From positions 241,077 to 305,076 of the forward strand of contig NZ_BMRO01000010.1 in assembly GCF_014648675.1 (NCBI RefSeq): a stretch of DNA of 64,000 bases, read 5' to 3'. The DNA comes from Actinomadura livida. Lineage in GTDB: Bacteria; Actinomycetota; Actinomycetes; Streptosporangiales; Streptosporangiaceae. Below, piece by piece: positions 55,320 to 64,000 of this stretch. The position numbers were made by a program, and so were the translations under genes. The notes under the pieces were generated by a model, which saw only the letters and a program-made list of their open reading frames with translations, searched no databases and was not told where the DNA came from. Positions within the stretch are counted from its first letter, which is position 1. Every line of letters starts with the position of its first letter.

Positions 55320-56681
55320 ATGCCTTCCCAACGCTCCACGGACTCCGCGAAGCACATCGTGATCATCGGCGGCGGGTACGTCGGCATGTACACGGCACTG
55401 CGGCTGCAGAAGAAGCTGCGCGCGGAGCTGCGCCGCGGCGACGTGGCCGTCACCGTGATCGACCCCCAGTCGTACATGACCTACCAGCCGTTCCTCCCCG
55501 AGGCGGCGGCCGGGAACCTGGAGCCGCGCCATGTCGTGGTGTCGCTCCGGAAGGTCCTCCGGCGCTGCCGCATCATGAACGGCTACGTCACGCGGATCGA
55601 CCACGCCGCCCGGCGGGTCTCGGTCCAGCCCGCGGGCACCAGGACCGCCGGGGTCCCGGAGCGGGAGATCGGCTACGACATGCTCGTGGTCGCCCTCGGC
55701 TCGATCTCGCGGACGCTGCCGATCCCCGGCCTCGCCGAGTGCGGGATCGGGTTCAAGACCATCGAAGAGGCGATCTTCCTCCGCAACCACGTCCTGCACC
55801 AGCTCGACATCGCCGCGTCCAACCCGGACGACGAGGAGGTCAGGAGGCGGGCGCTGACGTTCGTGTTCGTCGGCGCCGGGTTCGCGGGCGTCGAGGCCAT
55901 GGCCGAGCTGGAGGACATGGCGCGGGACGCCTGCAGGTGGTACCCGTCGATCGACCCCGGGGAGATGCGCTGGCTGATGGTCGAGGCGACCGCCCGGATC
56001 CTGCCCGAGGTGGGGCCGGAGATGGGCCGCTGGACCGCCGAGGCGCTGCGCCGCCGCGGCATCGAGGTGAAGATGGAGACGCTCCTCAAGTCCGCCGAAG
56101 GCCGGCACATCGTGCTCAGCGACGGCGAGGAGTTCGACGCCGGGACGCTCGTGTGGACGGCCGGCGTGAAACCGCACCCCGTCCTCAAGCGGACCGACCT
56201 GCCGCTGGACGAGAAGGGACGCATCCGGACGACCGCCGAGCTGACCGTCGAGGGGCTGGAGCACGTCTACGCGGCGGGCGACAACGCCGCCGTCCCCGAC
56301 CTCACCGACACCGGCGACTTCACGGCACCGAACGCCCAGCACGCGGTCAGGCAGGCCAAGCGTCTCGGTGACAACATCGTGGCGGATGTGCGCGGGAAGC
56401 CGCGAAAGCCGTACGCGCACAGCTACGTCGGCTCGGTGGCGAGCCTCGGCCTGCACAAAGGCGTGGCGAACGTCTACGGGATCAAGCTGCGCGGGCTCCC
56501 CGCCTGGTTCATGCACCGCACTTACCATCTTTCTCGGATGCCGACCGTCAACCGCAAGTTCCGGATCACCGTCGACTGGACGCTCGCCTCCTTCTTCCGG
56601 CGCGAGATCGTCTCGCTCGGCGAGCTGGAGGCGCCGCGGTTCGAGTTCGAGCTCGCGGCCGGCCGGCGCCAGGACGTGTGA
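55320..56681 (+). CDS. ndh: Type II NADH:quinone oxidoreductase (NDH-2)
   Basis: A single-subunit, non-proton-pumping NADH dehydrogenase attached to the inner face of the membrane. The FAD fold starts VIIGGGYVGMYTA (GGGYVG at 17-22), the NADH fold is FVGAGFAGVEA near 183-193, and the second FAD motif is VYAAGDNAAVPD near 317-328. The C-terminal region has an amphipathic basic segment suited to membrane binding. 453 residues is typical. The ATG at 55320 has only a weak upstream site. The next gene is a divergent CFA-synthase-like methyltransferase 69 bases downstream, perhaps in the same operon. Confidence 0.92.
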   Translation: MPSQRSTDSAKHIVIIGGGYVGMYTALRLQKKLRAELRRGDVAVTVIDPQSYMTYQPFLPEAAAGNLEPRHVVVSLRKVLRRCRIMNGYVTRIDHAARRVSVQPAGTRTAGVPEREIGYDMLVVALGSISRTLPIPGLAECGIGFKTIEEAIFLRNHVLHQLDIAASNPDDEEVRRRALTFVFVGAGFAGVEAMAELEDMARDACRWYPSIDPGEMRWLMVEATARILPEVGPEMGRWTAEALRRRGIEVKMETLLKSAEGRHIVLSDGEEFDAGTLVWTAGVKPHPVLKRTDLPLDEKGRIRTTAELTVEGLEHVYAAGDNAAVPDLTDTGDFTAPNAQHAVRQAKRLGDNIVADVRGKPRKPYAHSYVGSVASLGLHKGVANVYGIKLRGLPAWFMHRTYHLSRMPTVNRKFRITVDWTLASFFRREIVSLGELEAPRFEFELAAGRRQDV

Positions 56682-56750
56682 CCCGTGCGAACCGTGGGAA
56701 CCGTGACCGCGTGACCGGGCGGCATCGCCCGCGGAGGAGGCGCCCTCACC

Positions 56751-58064
56751 ATGCACGACGGAGACGCCACCTGGAACGACACGCGGGCGGAGCCGTCCGC
56801 GCCGGCCCCGGAGGCGGCCGCCGGCGCGGCGGGCGTCGCCGCCCGGCTGGTCCCGCTGCTCACCAAGATCATGCTGGGCGAGGAGCGGGCGAGCGCGGAC
56901 GACCTGCCGATCCGGGTCCGCGCCTGGGACGGCAGCGCCATCGGCCCGGCCGCCGCCCCCGCGTACGTGGTCCGGCACCGGCGGGCGCTGCGCCGGCTGC
57001 TGTGGAAGCCCGGCGAGCTGGGCTTCGTCCGGGCCTACGTCGCCGGTGAGCTGGACATCGAGGGGGACGTCTTCGCGGCGCTCGACGCCGTCCAGCGGGT
57101 GATGGGCGCCGGCGACGGGCCGATCCGGCTGAGCGGGGACGACAAGCGCGACATCGTGCGCACCGCCGTCACCCTCGGCGCCGTCGGCCCCGAGCCGAAG
57201 GCGCCGCCCGAGGAGCGCGGGAACGGGGACGCCGCCCCGCTGGGGGAGCCGACCGCTTTCTTCGCCAGGCTCTTCGGGGACGGGCTGGCGCACGGCACCG
57301 GGCGATGGGCCGGGGCCACCGACCTTGACACGGCCCAGTCAGCCGCCCACGAGACCCTCGCCGAGCGGCTCGGGCTGTTCCCGGGCGCCCGGATCCTCGA
57401 CCTGAACTGCGGCTGGGGCGCGTTCGCCCTGCACGCCGCCCTCCGGCACGGCGCCCGGGTCGTCGCCCTGGCCCGCACGCCCGAGCAGGCCGAGCGCGTG
57501 CGCACGGCGGCCGCCGCGGCCGGCGCCGCCGTCGAGGCCCGCGGCCGGGACCTGGCCATGGCGGGCGACGGCCCCTACGACGCGATCGTCGGGCTGGCGG
57601 ACGCGGCGTCCGTCGGCCGTCCGGCGTCCCGGCTGGCCGGCCTGCTCGCGCCCGGCGGCCGGCTCGTCCTGGAGGAGTCGACCGGCGGTTCCGCCCCGCA
57701 CGGCGGGCGGCGCGCGATCACCGCCGGCTACCTGGTCCCGGACGGCGCCGAGCCCCGGCGGCTCGGCGCGCTCGCCGACGAACTCGACGACGCGGGCCTC
57801 GAGGTGCTGGCCGTGACCACTCTGCGTGAGGACCACGCGCGCACCCTCCGGGCCTGGGCCACGGGCCTACAGCACCACTGGGACGAATGCGCGGAGCTGG
57901 CCGGACCCGGTCGCGCGCGGGTCTGGCTGCTCTACCTGGCCGCGTCCGCGCTGGCCTGCGAGAACGGCCGGATCGGCCGGTATGAGATCCATGTGAAACG
58001 CCGGTTTTCGGGTGGTCTGGGGGGTGCACTCCGGTCCGCGGGACCCACCGTGACCGGTCCCTGA
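56751..58064 (+). CDS. Divergent cyclopropane-fatty-acid-synthase-like methyltransferase
   Basis: A 437-residue protein with the two-part architecture of CFA synthases: an N-terminal lipid-binding-like domain (about 30-160, including GELGFVRAYVAGELDIEGD) and a SAM methyltransferase domain with motif I ILDLNCGWGAFALHAA near 215. In active CFA and mycolic acid synthases the motif IV region reads like SIEMxEHxG; here it is IVGLADAASVG near 279, lacking the catalytic Glu and His. It may therefore be inactive or act on another substrate. The C-terminal YEIHVKRRF is family-like. It follows ndh and precedes the odd tRNA. Confidence 0.83.
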   Translation: MHDGDATWNDTRAEPSAPAPEAAAGAAGVAARLVPLLTKIMLGEERASADDLPIRVRAWDGSAIGPAAAPAYVVRHRRALRRLLWKPGELGFVRAYVAGELDIEGDVFAALDAVQRVMGAGDGPIRLSGDDKRDIVRTAVTLGAVGPEPKAPPEERGNGDAAPLGEPTAFFARLFGDGLAHGTGRWAGATDLDTAQSAAHETLAERLGLFPGARILDLNCGWGAFALHAALRHGARVVALARTPEQAERVRTAAAAAGAAVEARGRDLAMAGDGPYDAIVGLADAASVGRPASRLAGLLAPGGRLVLEESTGGSAPHGGRRAITAGYLVPDGAEPRRLGALADELDDAGLEVLAVTTLREDHARTLRAWATGLQHHWDECAELAGPGRARVWLLYLAASALACENGRIGRYEIHVKRRFSGGLGGALRSAGPTVTGP

Positions 58065-58081
58065 CTCGATATGATGACGCC

Positions 58082-58154
58082 GCCCCTGTAGCCCAATGGC
58101 AGAGGCGGGCTCCCTAAAAGAGCCATCGTGTCGGTTCGAGTCCGACCAGGGGCA
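58082..58154 (+). tRNA. Class I tRNA with anticodon TAA (UUA-reading), identity uncertain
   Basis: A 73-base cloverleaf. Acceptor GCCCCTG (58082-58088) pairs with CAGGGGC (58147-58153), discriminator A. Anticodon stem GGCTC/GAGCC closes the loop CCTAAAA, so positions 34-36 are TAA; position 33 is C instead of the near-universal T. The variable loop has only five bases (ATCGT), while true tRNA-Leu has a long arm. T arm GTCGG/CCGAC with TTCGAGT is normal; the D stem has one mismatch. CCA is not encoded. A shifted loop would read CTA (amber). It could be a non-canonical or specialised tRNA. Confidence 0.8.
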
Positions 58155-58248
58155 CTGACGTCTCCCCGACGCTCGGCAGGTCCGGCTGATCACACAGAGC
58201 CGTCCCCGCATAGACTGGACGGCCAGGTCGGCCGAAGTGGAGGGCTCT

Positions 58249-59118
58249 ATGGAGAGCAGGAACCCGGCGTTCCGGGGCAACGCCTTCAACCAGCGGGCCG
58301 GAGGTGCGGCATACGGCGCGCCCGGTTACGGCGCGCCGGCGTACGGCGCACCCGGTCAGGGCGCAGCCGGATACGGCGCCCCCGGATACGGAGCCCCGCC
58401 GTACGCGGGTCAGGGGCCGGGCTACGCGCCGCCCGCCCCCACCAGGCCAATGACCATGGACGACGTCGTCGTCCGCGGCTTCATGACCCTGTTCACGCTG
58501 GTGCTCACGGCGGCGGCGGCGTGGGTGCTCGTGCCGCCGAGCCTCACCGTCCCGGTCCTCGTCGTGGCGCTCATCGCCCAGATCGGGATCTGGGCGTTCA
58601 TCACGTTCGGCCGCAAGGCCAACGCGCCGATGGTGCTGGCGTTCGCCGCGGTGTACGGCGTGCTGGTCGGCATCATCAGCCACGCCTACAACGACCTGTA
58701 CCACGGCGTGGTGTTCCAGGCCGTGATCGGCACGGCCCTGGCGTTCGCCGCCACGCTCGCCGTGTACGCGCTGCGCATCGTGCGGGTCACGCCCAAGCTC
58801 GTCAAGTTCACCATCGCGGCCGGCGGCGCGCTGCTCGCGCTCATGCTGATCAACATGGTGATGTACATGTTCGGCAGCGACGACGGGCTCGGCATCCGCG
58901 ACCCCGGCAACCCGCTCGCCTACGTGTTCAGCGTCGTCGCGATCCTCGTCGGCTGCTTCTTCCTCCTGCTGGACTTCGACTCCATCGAGGAGGGCATCCG
59001 CGTCCAGGCCCCCGAGAAGTTCGCCTGGTACTGCGCGTTCGGCCTCGTGCTGAGCCTCGTCTGGATCTACCTGGAGATGCTCCGCCTGCTCAGCTACCTC
59101 TACGCGGGCAGGGACTAG
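58249..59118 (+). CDS. Bax inhibitor-1/YccA-like membrane protein
   Basis: A 289-residue membrane protein with a Gly/Tyr/Ala/Pro-rich cytoplasmic N terminus (about 1-60) containing repeated YGAPG units, then seven hydrophobic helices (about 75-285) in the BI-1/YccA pattern. A conserved LLDFDSIEEG segment near 235 provides the acidic pair linked to proton/calcium sensing in the family. The ATG at 58249 has GGAGGG five bases upstream. A perfect terminator hairpin follows at 59165-59198. The exact role in bacteria is unknown. Confidence 0.88.
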   Translation: MESRNPAFRGNAFNQRAGGAAYGAPGYGAPAYGAPGQGAAGYGAPGYGAPPYAGQGPGYAPPAPTRPMTMDDVVVRGFMTLFTLVLTAAAAWVLVPPSLTVPVLVVALIAQIGIWAFITFGRKANAPMVLAFAAVYGVLVGIISHAYNDLYHGVVFQAVIGTALAFAATLAVYALRIVRVTPKLVKFTIAAGGALLALMLINMVMYMFGSDDGLGIRDPGNPLAYVFSVVAILVGCFFLLLDFDSIEEGIRVQAPEKFAWYCAFGLVLSLVWIYLEMLRLLSYLYAGRD

Positions 59119-59433
59119 CCGGCAGCGCTTCCCGGTCAGGTCACGCGCTCGCGTGCTCGACATTGATCAGCCCCACGCCGGACGGCGTGGGGCTGATCTG
59201 TGCGGGATCTCTGCGCCAGGGTCGTGGCGCGGATCGGCGGCACGACTGCGGGGGCGTCCGTTGGCGGGATCCCGCCACGTCCGGTGAGACGGTATGAAGT
59301 TCTGCTGGCGGGCCGTCCTCAGCCCCGGCGGATCGGCCGGTCGGCGGGCGGGCCCGGTCGGCTGGTTCGTCCGCGGCGCCGCGCCGGATGCCCGGCGGCG
59401 GGCGGGACGAGGGTGCTCAGTAGTACCGGGTGC
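59119..59433. other. Intergenic region after the BI-1 gene
   Basis: About 315 bases with the BI-1 terminator hairpin at its left end and, at its right end, a tandem duplication of GGGTGCTCAGTAGT at 59411-59424 and 59428-59441. The right copy forms the last codons and stop of the DUF4287 gene. I see no gene in between. Confidence 0.5.
59165..59198 (+). terminator. Perfect hairpin terminator after the BI-1 gene
   Basis: Arms GATCAGCCCCACGCCG (59165-59180) and CGGCGTGGGGCTGATC (59183-59198), 16 bases each with a two-base GA spacer, 47 bases after the stop. The right side reads CTGATCTGTG without a long U-tract. It may work in both directions. Confidence 0.8.
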
Positions 59434-59661
59434 TCAGTAGTGCCGTGCGCGGCGGGTGCGCTCGTGTTCGCGCACCAGTGCCGAGGCGTAGCCGTGGGAG
59501 AGGTTGTGCTCCTCGGCCAGCCAGTGGCTCCGTTCCTCGCAGCGGGTGAACGACGGGCCGTTCTCGATGGCGGTGAACCACTCGGGGATGTCACGTCCTG
59601 TGACTTGCGGAATGCGGGCGATCAGCTTGCTGTGCGTCTCCGGCGAGTGGTTCAGTGACAA
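59434..59661 (-). CDS. DUF4287 domain protein
   Basis: A 75-residue cytoplasmic protein. The core IPQVTGRDIPEWF, HWLAEEHNLSHGYASALVREH is the DUF4287 pattern, a small helical domain found alone or fused to DUF5655-type domains in actinobacteria. The start is a TTG at 59661 with GGAGGT six bases upstream, an excellent site; the frame continues to 59724 but that start has no site and encodes non-family residues. Its stop lies within a short tandem duplication. Function is unknown. Confidence 0.82.
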   Translation of the reverse strand: MSLNHSPETHSKLIARIPQVTGRDIPEWFTAIENGPSFTRCEERSHWLAEEHNLSHGYASALVREHERTRRARHY

Positions 59662-59873
59662 TTGGCACCTCCAGGTCGCGGGGCTCTTCCTGCTGACTCT
59701 GCAACAGGAACCCGCACGTGACAACCCCCTAACGCCGACCTATCCATGACGTAACGTAGATCATCGATAACGGGGATGATCCCCGGAAACGCGCAGGTGG
59801 CCCGCACGAAGGCCGTCCCGCGCTGCGCGCGGCGGAAATTCGTACGGACCACCTGCGAGCGGCCCGGAGGACG

Positions 59874-61094
59874 TCAGGAAAGGCGCTCCAGGATCATCGC
59901 CATGCCCTGGCCGCCGCCCACGCACATCGTCTCCAGCCCGAACTGCTTGTCGTGGAACTTGAGGCCGTTGACGAGCGTGGAGGTGATCCGGGCGCCGGTC
60001 ATCCCGAACGGGTGGCCGACGGCGATCGCGCCGCCGTTGACGTTCAGCTTGTCGAGGTCGATGCCAAGGTCCTCGGCGGACGGCAGCACCTGCGCGGCGA
60101 ACGCCTCGTTGATCTCCACGAGGTCGATGTCGTCGATGGTCATGCCGGCCAGCGCCAGCGCGCGCCGCGACGCCTCCACCGGGCCGAGGCCCATGATCTC
60201 GGCGGACAGGCCGGTGACGCCGGTCGACACGATGCGGGCCAGCGGGGTGATGCCGAGCTCGGCGGCCTTGGTGTCGCTCATGATGACGACCGCGGCGGCG
60301 CCGTCGTTCAGCGGGCAGCAGTTCCCGGCGGTGACCGTCCCGTCCGGCCGGAACACCGGCTGCAGCTGCGAGACCTTCTCGTACGTCGTGCCGGGCCGCG
60401 GGCCGTCGTCCTTGGACACGACGGAGCCGTCCGGGAGCGTCACCGGGGTGATGTCCTTCTCCCAGAACCCGTTGGCCAGGGCCTTCTCGGCGAGGTTCTG
60501 CGAGCGGACGCCGAACTCGTCCTGCGCCTGCCGGCTGATCCCGCGCAGCCCGGCGACGTTCTCGGCGGTCTGGCCCATCGCGATGTAGATGTCGGGCAGG
60601 GCGCCGTCCTCGCGGGGGTCGCGCCACACGGGCGCGCCGCCCTCGCCCGCCTTGGCGGTGCGTGCCTGCGCCTCGTCGAACTTGGGGTTCTGCGTGTCGG
60701 GAAGGCCGTCGCTGCTGCCCTTGGCGAAGCGGCTCACGGTCTCGACGCCCGCCGACACGATGACGTCGGCCTCTCCCGAGCGGATCGCGTGCAGCGCCAT
60801 CCGGGACGTCTGCAGGGAGGACGAGCAGTACCGGGTGATGGTCGCCCCGGGCACGTTGTCCCAGCCCATCAGGACGGACACGACCCGGCCCATGTTGTAC
60901 CCCTGCTCGCCGCCGGGCAGCCCGCAGCCGAGCAGCAGGTCGTCGATCTGGCTCGGATCCAGCTGCGGGACCTGGGCCATCGCGGCGGTGACCATCTGGA
61001 CCGTGAGGTCGTCGGGCCGCATGTCCTTCAGCGACCCCTTGAAGGCGCGTCCGATCGGCGAGCGCGCGGTGGCGACGATGACTGCCTCGGGCAT
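59874..61094 (-). CDS. Acetyl-CoA C-acyltransferase (thiolase)
   Basis: A 406-residue thiolase that condenses or cleaves acyl-CoA chains. The nucleophile is Cys90 in RYCSSSLQ, the second active-site group is GHPFGMTG with its His near 360, and the C-terminal acid/base cysteine sits in MCVGGGQG near 390. NEAFAAQ is also present. Most related to fatty-acid beta-oxidation or acetoacetyl-CoA thiolases (FadA/AtoB types); which direction it runs in is not clear. It starts with ATG after an AGGAG-type site and is a single-gene unit. Confidence 0.93.
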   Translation of the reverse strand: MPEAVIVATARSPIGRAFKGSLKDMRPDDLTVQMVTAAMAQVPQLDPSQIDDLLLGCGLPGGEQGYNMGRVVSVLMGWDNVPGATITRYCSSSLQTSRMALHAIRSGEADVIVSAGVETVSRFAKGSSDGLPDTQNPKFDEAQARTAKAGEGGAPVWRDPREDGALPDIYIAMGQTAENVAGLRGISRQAQDEFGVRSQNLAEKALANGFWEKDITPVTLPDGSVVSKDDGPRPGTTYEKVSQLQPVFRPDGTVTAGNCCPLNDGAAAVVIMSDTKAAELGITPLARIVSTGVTGLSAEIMGLGPVEASRRALALAGMTIDDIDLVEINEAFAAQVLPSAEDLGIDLDKLNVNGGAIAVGHPFGMTGARITSTLVNGLKFHDKQFGLETMCVGGGQGMAMILERLS

Positions 61095-61434
61095 TGCGGG
61101 TCTCCTGTCTCAGCGGCCGTGCGGTGTTACTCACCGGTTACCCGCAAATCTAACCGCCCGCCCGCGTCTCCGTACATGTGCCCCTGCCCAGTCCTGACGG
61201 TGAGACCGGTGGTCGGCTGATACACAGACCTGCGGAATCCCGGTCCGATGGTGACATCGGCCCCATGCGGGCGGGCGGCCGGTGCCCGACCCTGGACTCC
61301 ACGCGCCGCCGGTCCGGCCGCCGCTTGCGCGGGCGATGGCCGGCCCGGCAGGCATGGAGAACGGCCGGGGCTCGTCACCGGTGACCGGACGAGCCCCGGT
61401 TCTTCTCAGCGGTCGGCCCCAGGCGCCTCCAGGG
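61095..61434. other. Intergenic region between thiolase and SGNH hydrolase genes
   Basis: About 340 bases. Near the thiolase start is GTTACTCACCGGTTAC (61126-61141), a direct repeat of GTTAC that may bind a regulator. At the right end is the SGNH-gene terminator (61365-61399). No gene is supported in between. Confidence 0.45.
61365..61399 (-). terminator. Hairpin terminator after the SGNH hydrolase gene
   Basis: Twelve-base arms CCGGGGCTCGTC (61365-61376) and GACGAGCCCCGG (61388-61399) around an 11-base loop that itself contains the palindrome ACCGGT. It lies 36 bases past the minus-strand stop. Confidence 0.7.
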
Positions 61435-62394
61435 TCAGGTCCTGGCCTTCTCGGGGTCCGGTTCCGGTGGCTGGCGCCGGGGCAGGAGCGTCGCCCGGCG
61501 GCCGGTGGGGGCCTTGCGGACCTCGGTGCCGGACTGCTCCGCGGCCTCGGCCGCGGCCAGGTAGACCGGCAGGATGTCGGCCGGCCGGTCGGCCACCTCG
61601 GGTTCCAGGCCCAGCGCGGACGCCATCGACGGCAGGACGGCGGCGCACGCGGACGCGTACCCCCGGGCGGACGGGTGGTAGCGGTCCTCGCTGAACATCG
61701 AGCGCGGGTCGGCGGAGAACTCGCGGCCGAGCAGATCGCCGAGCGACACCGAGCGGGCGCCGCGTTCCACCACCGCGATGGTCTGGGCGGCGGCGAGCTG
61801 GCGGCTGGCGCGGCGGGCGATGTACCGGAGCGGCTGCATCAGCGGCTTGACGGTGCCGAGGTCGGGGCAGGTGCCGACCACGACCTCGCTGCCCGCGGCG
61901 CGGAGCCGCTCGACCGCGTAGCCGAGATGGCGGACGGACTCGGCGGGCGGCACGCGCCCCGTCACGTCGTTGCCGCCGATCATGATGACGGCGAGGTCGG
62001 GCCGGGTCTGCAGGGCCCGGTCGACCTGGCCGGACAGCGCGTGCGAGCGGGACCCGGAGCGGGCCACGTTGGTCAGCCGGACCGGCCGGTCCGCGATCGC
62101 CGACAGGCCGGTGGCCAGCAGCGCGGCGGGCGTCTCGTCCGGGCGGTGCACGCCGAGCCCGGCGGCGGTCGAGTCGCCGAGCATGACGAGGGACAGCGGG
62201 GCGCCGCCGTGCGTCCCGCCGTAGAGCCCGTCGGCGACCGGGGGGTCGGCGCCCGGCGTCGCGGTGATCAGCCGGCGGGCGAGCTTGGCCTCCGCCACGA
62301 CGAGCCCGAAGGTGAGGCCGCCGAGGGCCGTGATGCCGCCGCCGCCGTACGCCGCGGCCGCCGCGATGCGGCGTGCCGTGAATGCTCTCCACAT
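61435..62394 (-). CDS. SGNH/GDSL-family hydrolase with N-terminal membrane anchor
   Basis: A 319-residue esterase/lipase-like protein. A single N-terminal helix (about 10-33) acts as an uncleaved anchor or signal. Block I is MLGDSTAAG with nucleophile Ser75, block III is GGNDV with the oxyanion Asn, and block V is DRYHPSARGY with catalytic Asp/His. A Pro-rich tail ends the protein. It likely deacylates lipids or glycans outside the membrane. The ATG at 62394 has GGAGGG ten bases upstream. It is divergent from cystathionine beta-synthase. Confidence 0.9.
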   Translation of the reverse strand: MWRAFTARRIAAAAAYGGGGITALGGLTFGLVVAEAKLARRLITATPGADPPVADGLYGGTHGGAPLSLVMLGDSTAAGLGVHRPDETPAALLATGLSAIADRPVRLTNVARSGSRSHALSGQVDRALQTRPDLAVIMIGGNDVTGRVPPAESVRHLGYAVERLRAAGSEVVVGTCPDLGTVKPLMQPLRYIARRASRQLAAAQTIAVVERGARSVSLGDLLGREFSADPRSMFSEDRYHPSARGYASACAAVLPSMASALGLEPEVADRPADILPVYLAAAEAAEQSGTEVRKAPTGRRATLLPRRQPPEPDPEKART

Positions 62395-62581
62395 GCGTCG
62401 CTGACCCTCCGTGATTAAGTTCCTACCCCCAGCCCCAGGTGTTGATGCCTGCCGCCTCCGCTCTCGGCTAACGTCGAAGCGGGTGTCCAACCGGACCCGC
62501 GTCCACGGAAACCCGCGCGAAACGCGGGCCGACCAGGGGCGCAACGCTCAGATCGGCATACTGACCGACAAGGATGTCGCG

Positions 62582-63967
<1,386 letters not shown>

Positions 63968-64000
63968 CGCAGTAGGGACGCAAAAGAAGGGAGGCGCCGG

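Overview
The window is a high-GC actinomycete chromosome segment. I would place it in Streptosporangiales/Thermomonosporaceae (Actinomadura-like), judging from GTG/TTG starts, very strong G/C bias at third codon positions, many translationally coupled overlaps and the gene content. The genus is an inference from style and was not tested by any search. I support 48 protein genes, two tRNA genes, and several terminators, operators and repeats.

Layout. (1) 1-6276, housekeeping: an acyl-CoA desaturase with a palindromic operator, tRNA-Gln, glmU, prs, a 760-base non-coding region holding a very large imperfect inverted repeat, rplY (L25) and pth. (2) 6531-37010, a roughly 30-kb accessory island for a surface polysaccharide with a sulfate-activation module. 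Its plus-strand arm holds a polyprenyl-phosphate sugar transferase, CysQ-like phosphatase, cysD, cysN, a GT2 glycosyltransferase and a membrane-anchored secreted protein. The facing minus-strand arm of eight tightly packed or overlapping genes (25082 down to 13412) encodes an O-antigen polymerase/ligase, an APH-fold kinase, a sulfotransferase, two Wzz-type chain-length proteins, a Wzx flippase, a ParB-like/methyltransferase fusion and a seven-repeat RCC1 lipoprotein. Beyond it lie two secreted delta-60 beta-propeller proteins flanking a DNRLRE/GH26-like glycosidase, a WecG/TagA glycosyltransferase, a TauE/SafE permease, an APS kinase fused to a degenerate ATP-sulfurylase domain, and a methyltransferase. 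(3) 37216-46447, plus-strand housekeeping: mfd, a SurA-like lipoprotein, mazG, a class A PBP with one PASTA domain, an oxidoreductase and a small coiled-coil protein. (4) 46484-48977, minus strand: a sensor kinase with no adjacent regulator and a second TauE/SafE permease. (5) 49214-52519: eno, a FtsB/DivIC-like gene, a DUF501 gene and ppx. (6) 52537-63967, mixed: a DUF2510 protein, type-5 uracil-DNA glycosylase, DUF4232-like lipoprotein, NDH-2, a divergent cyclopropane-synthase-like protein, an odd class-I tRNA with a UAA anticodon, a Bax-inhibitor-1 membrane protein, a DUF4287 protein, thiolase, SGNH hydrolase and cystathionine beta-synthase.

How the genes work together. CysD/CysN make APS. 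The CysC domain at 34325-35899 makes PAPS; its sulfurylase half has lost the usual catalytic motifs. The sulfotransferase inside the polysaccharide operon uses PAPS, and the CysQ-like phosphatase clears PAP. With the initiating sugar transferase, Wzx, Wzy-like and Wzz proteins this predicts a sulfated extracellular or wall polysaccharide. No cysH or sulfite reductase is in the window, which favours sulfation over cysteine assimilation as the local role, although such genes may lie elsewhere.

The least explained items are the sulfation/polysaccharide island itself, a GC-rich palindromic element found inside two unrelated genes (the cysC fusion and mfd), the giant inverted repeat between prs and rplY with compensatory hairpin changes, and the class-I tRNA with UAA anticodon and C33.
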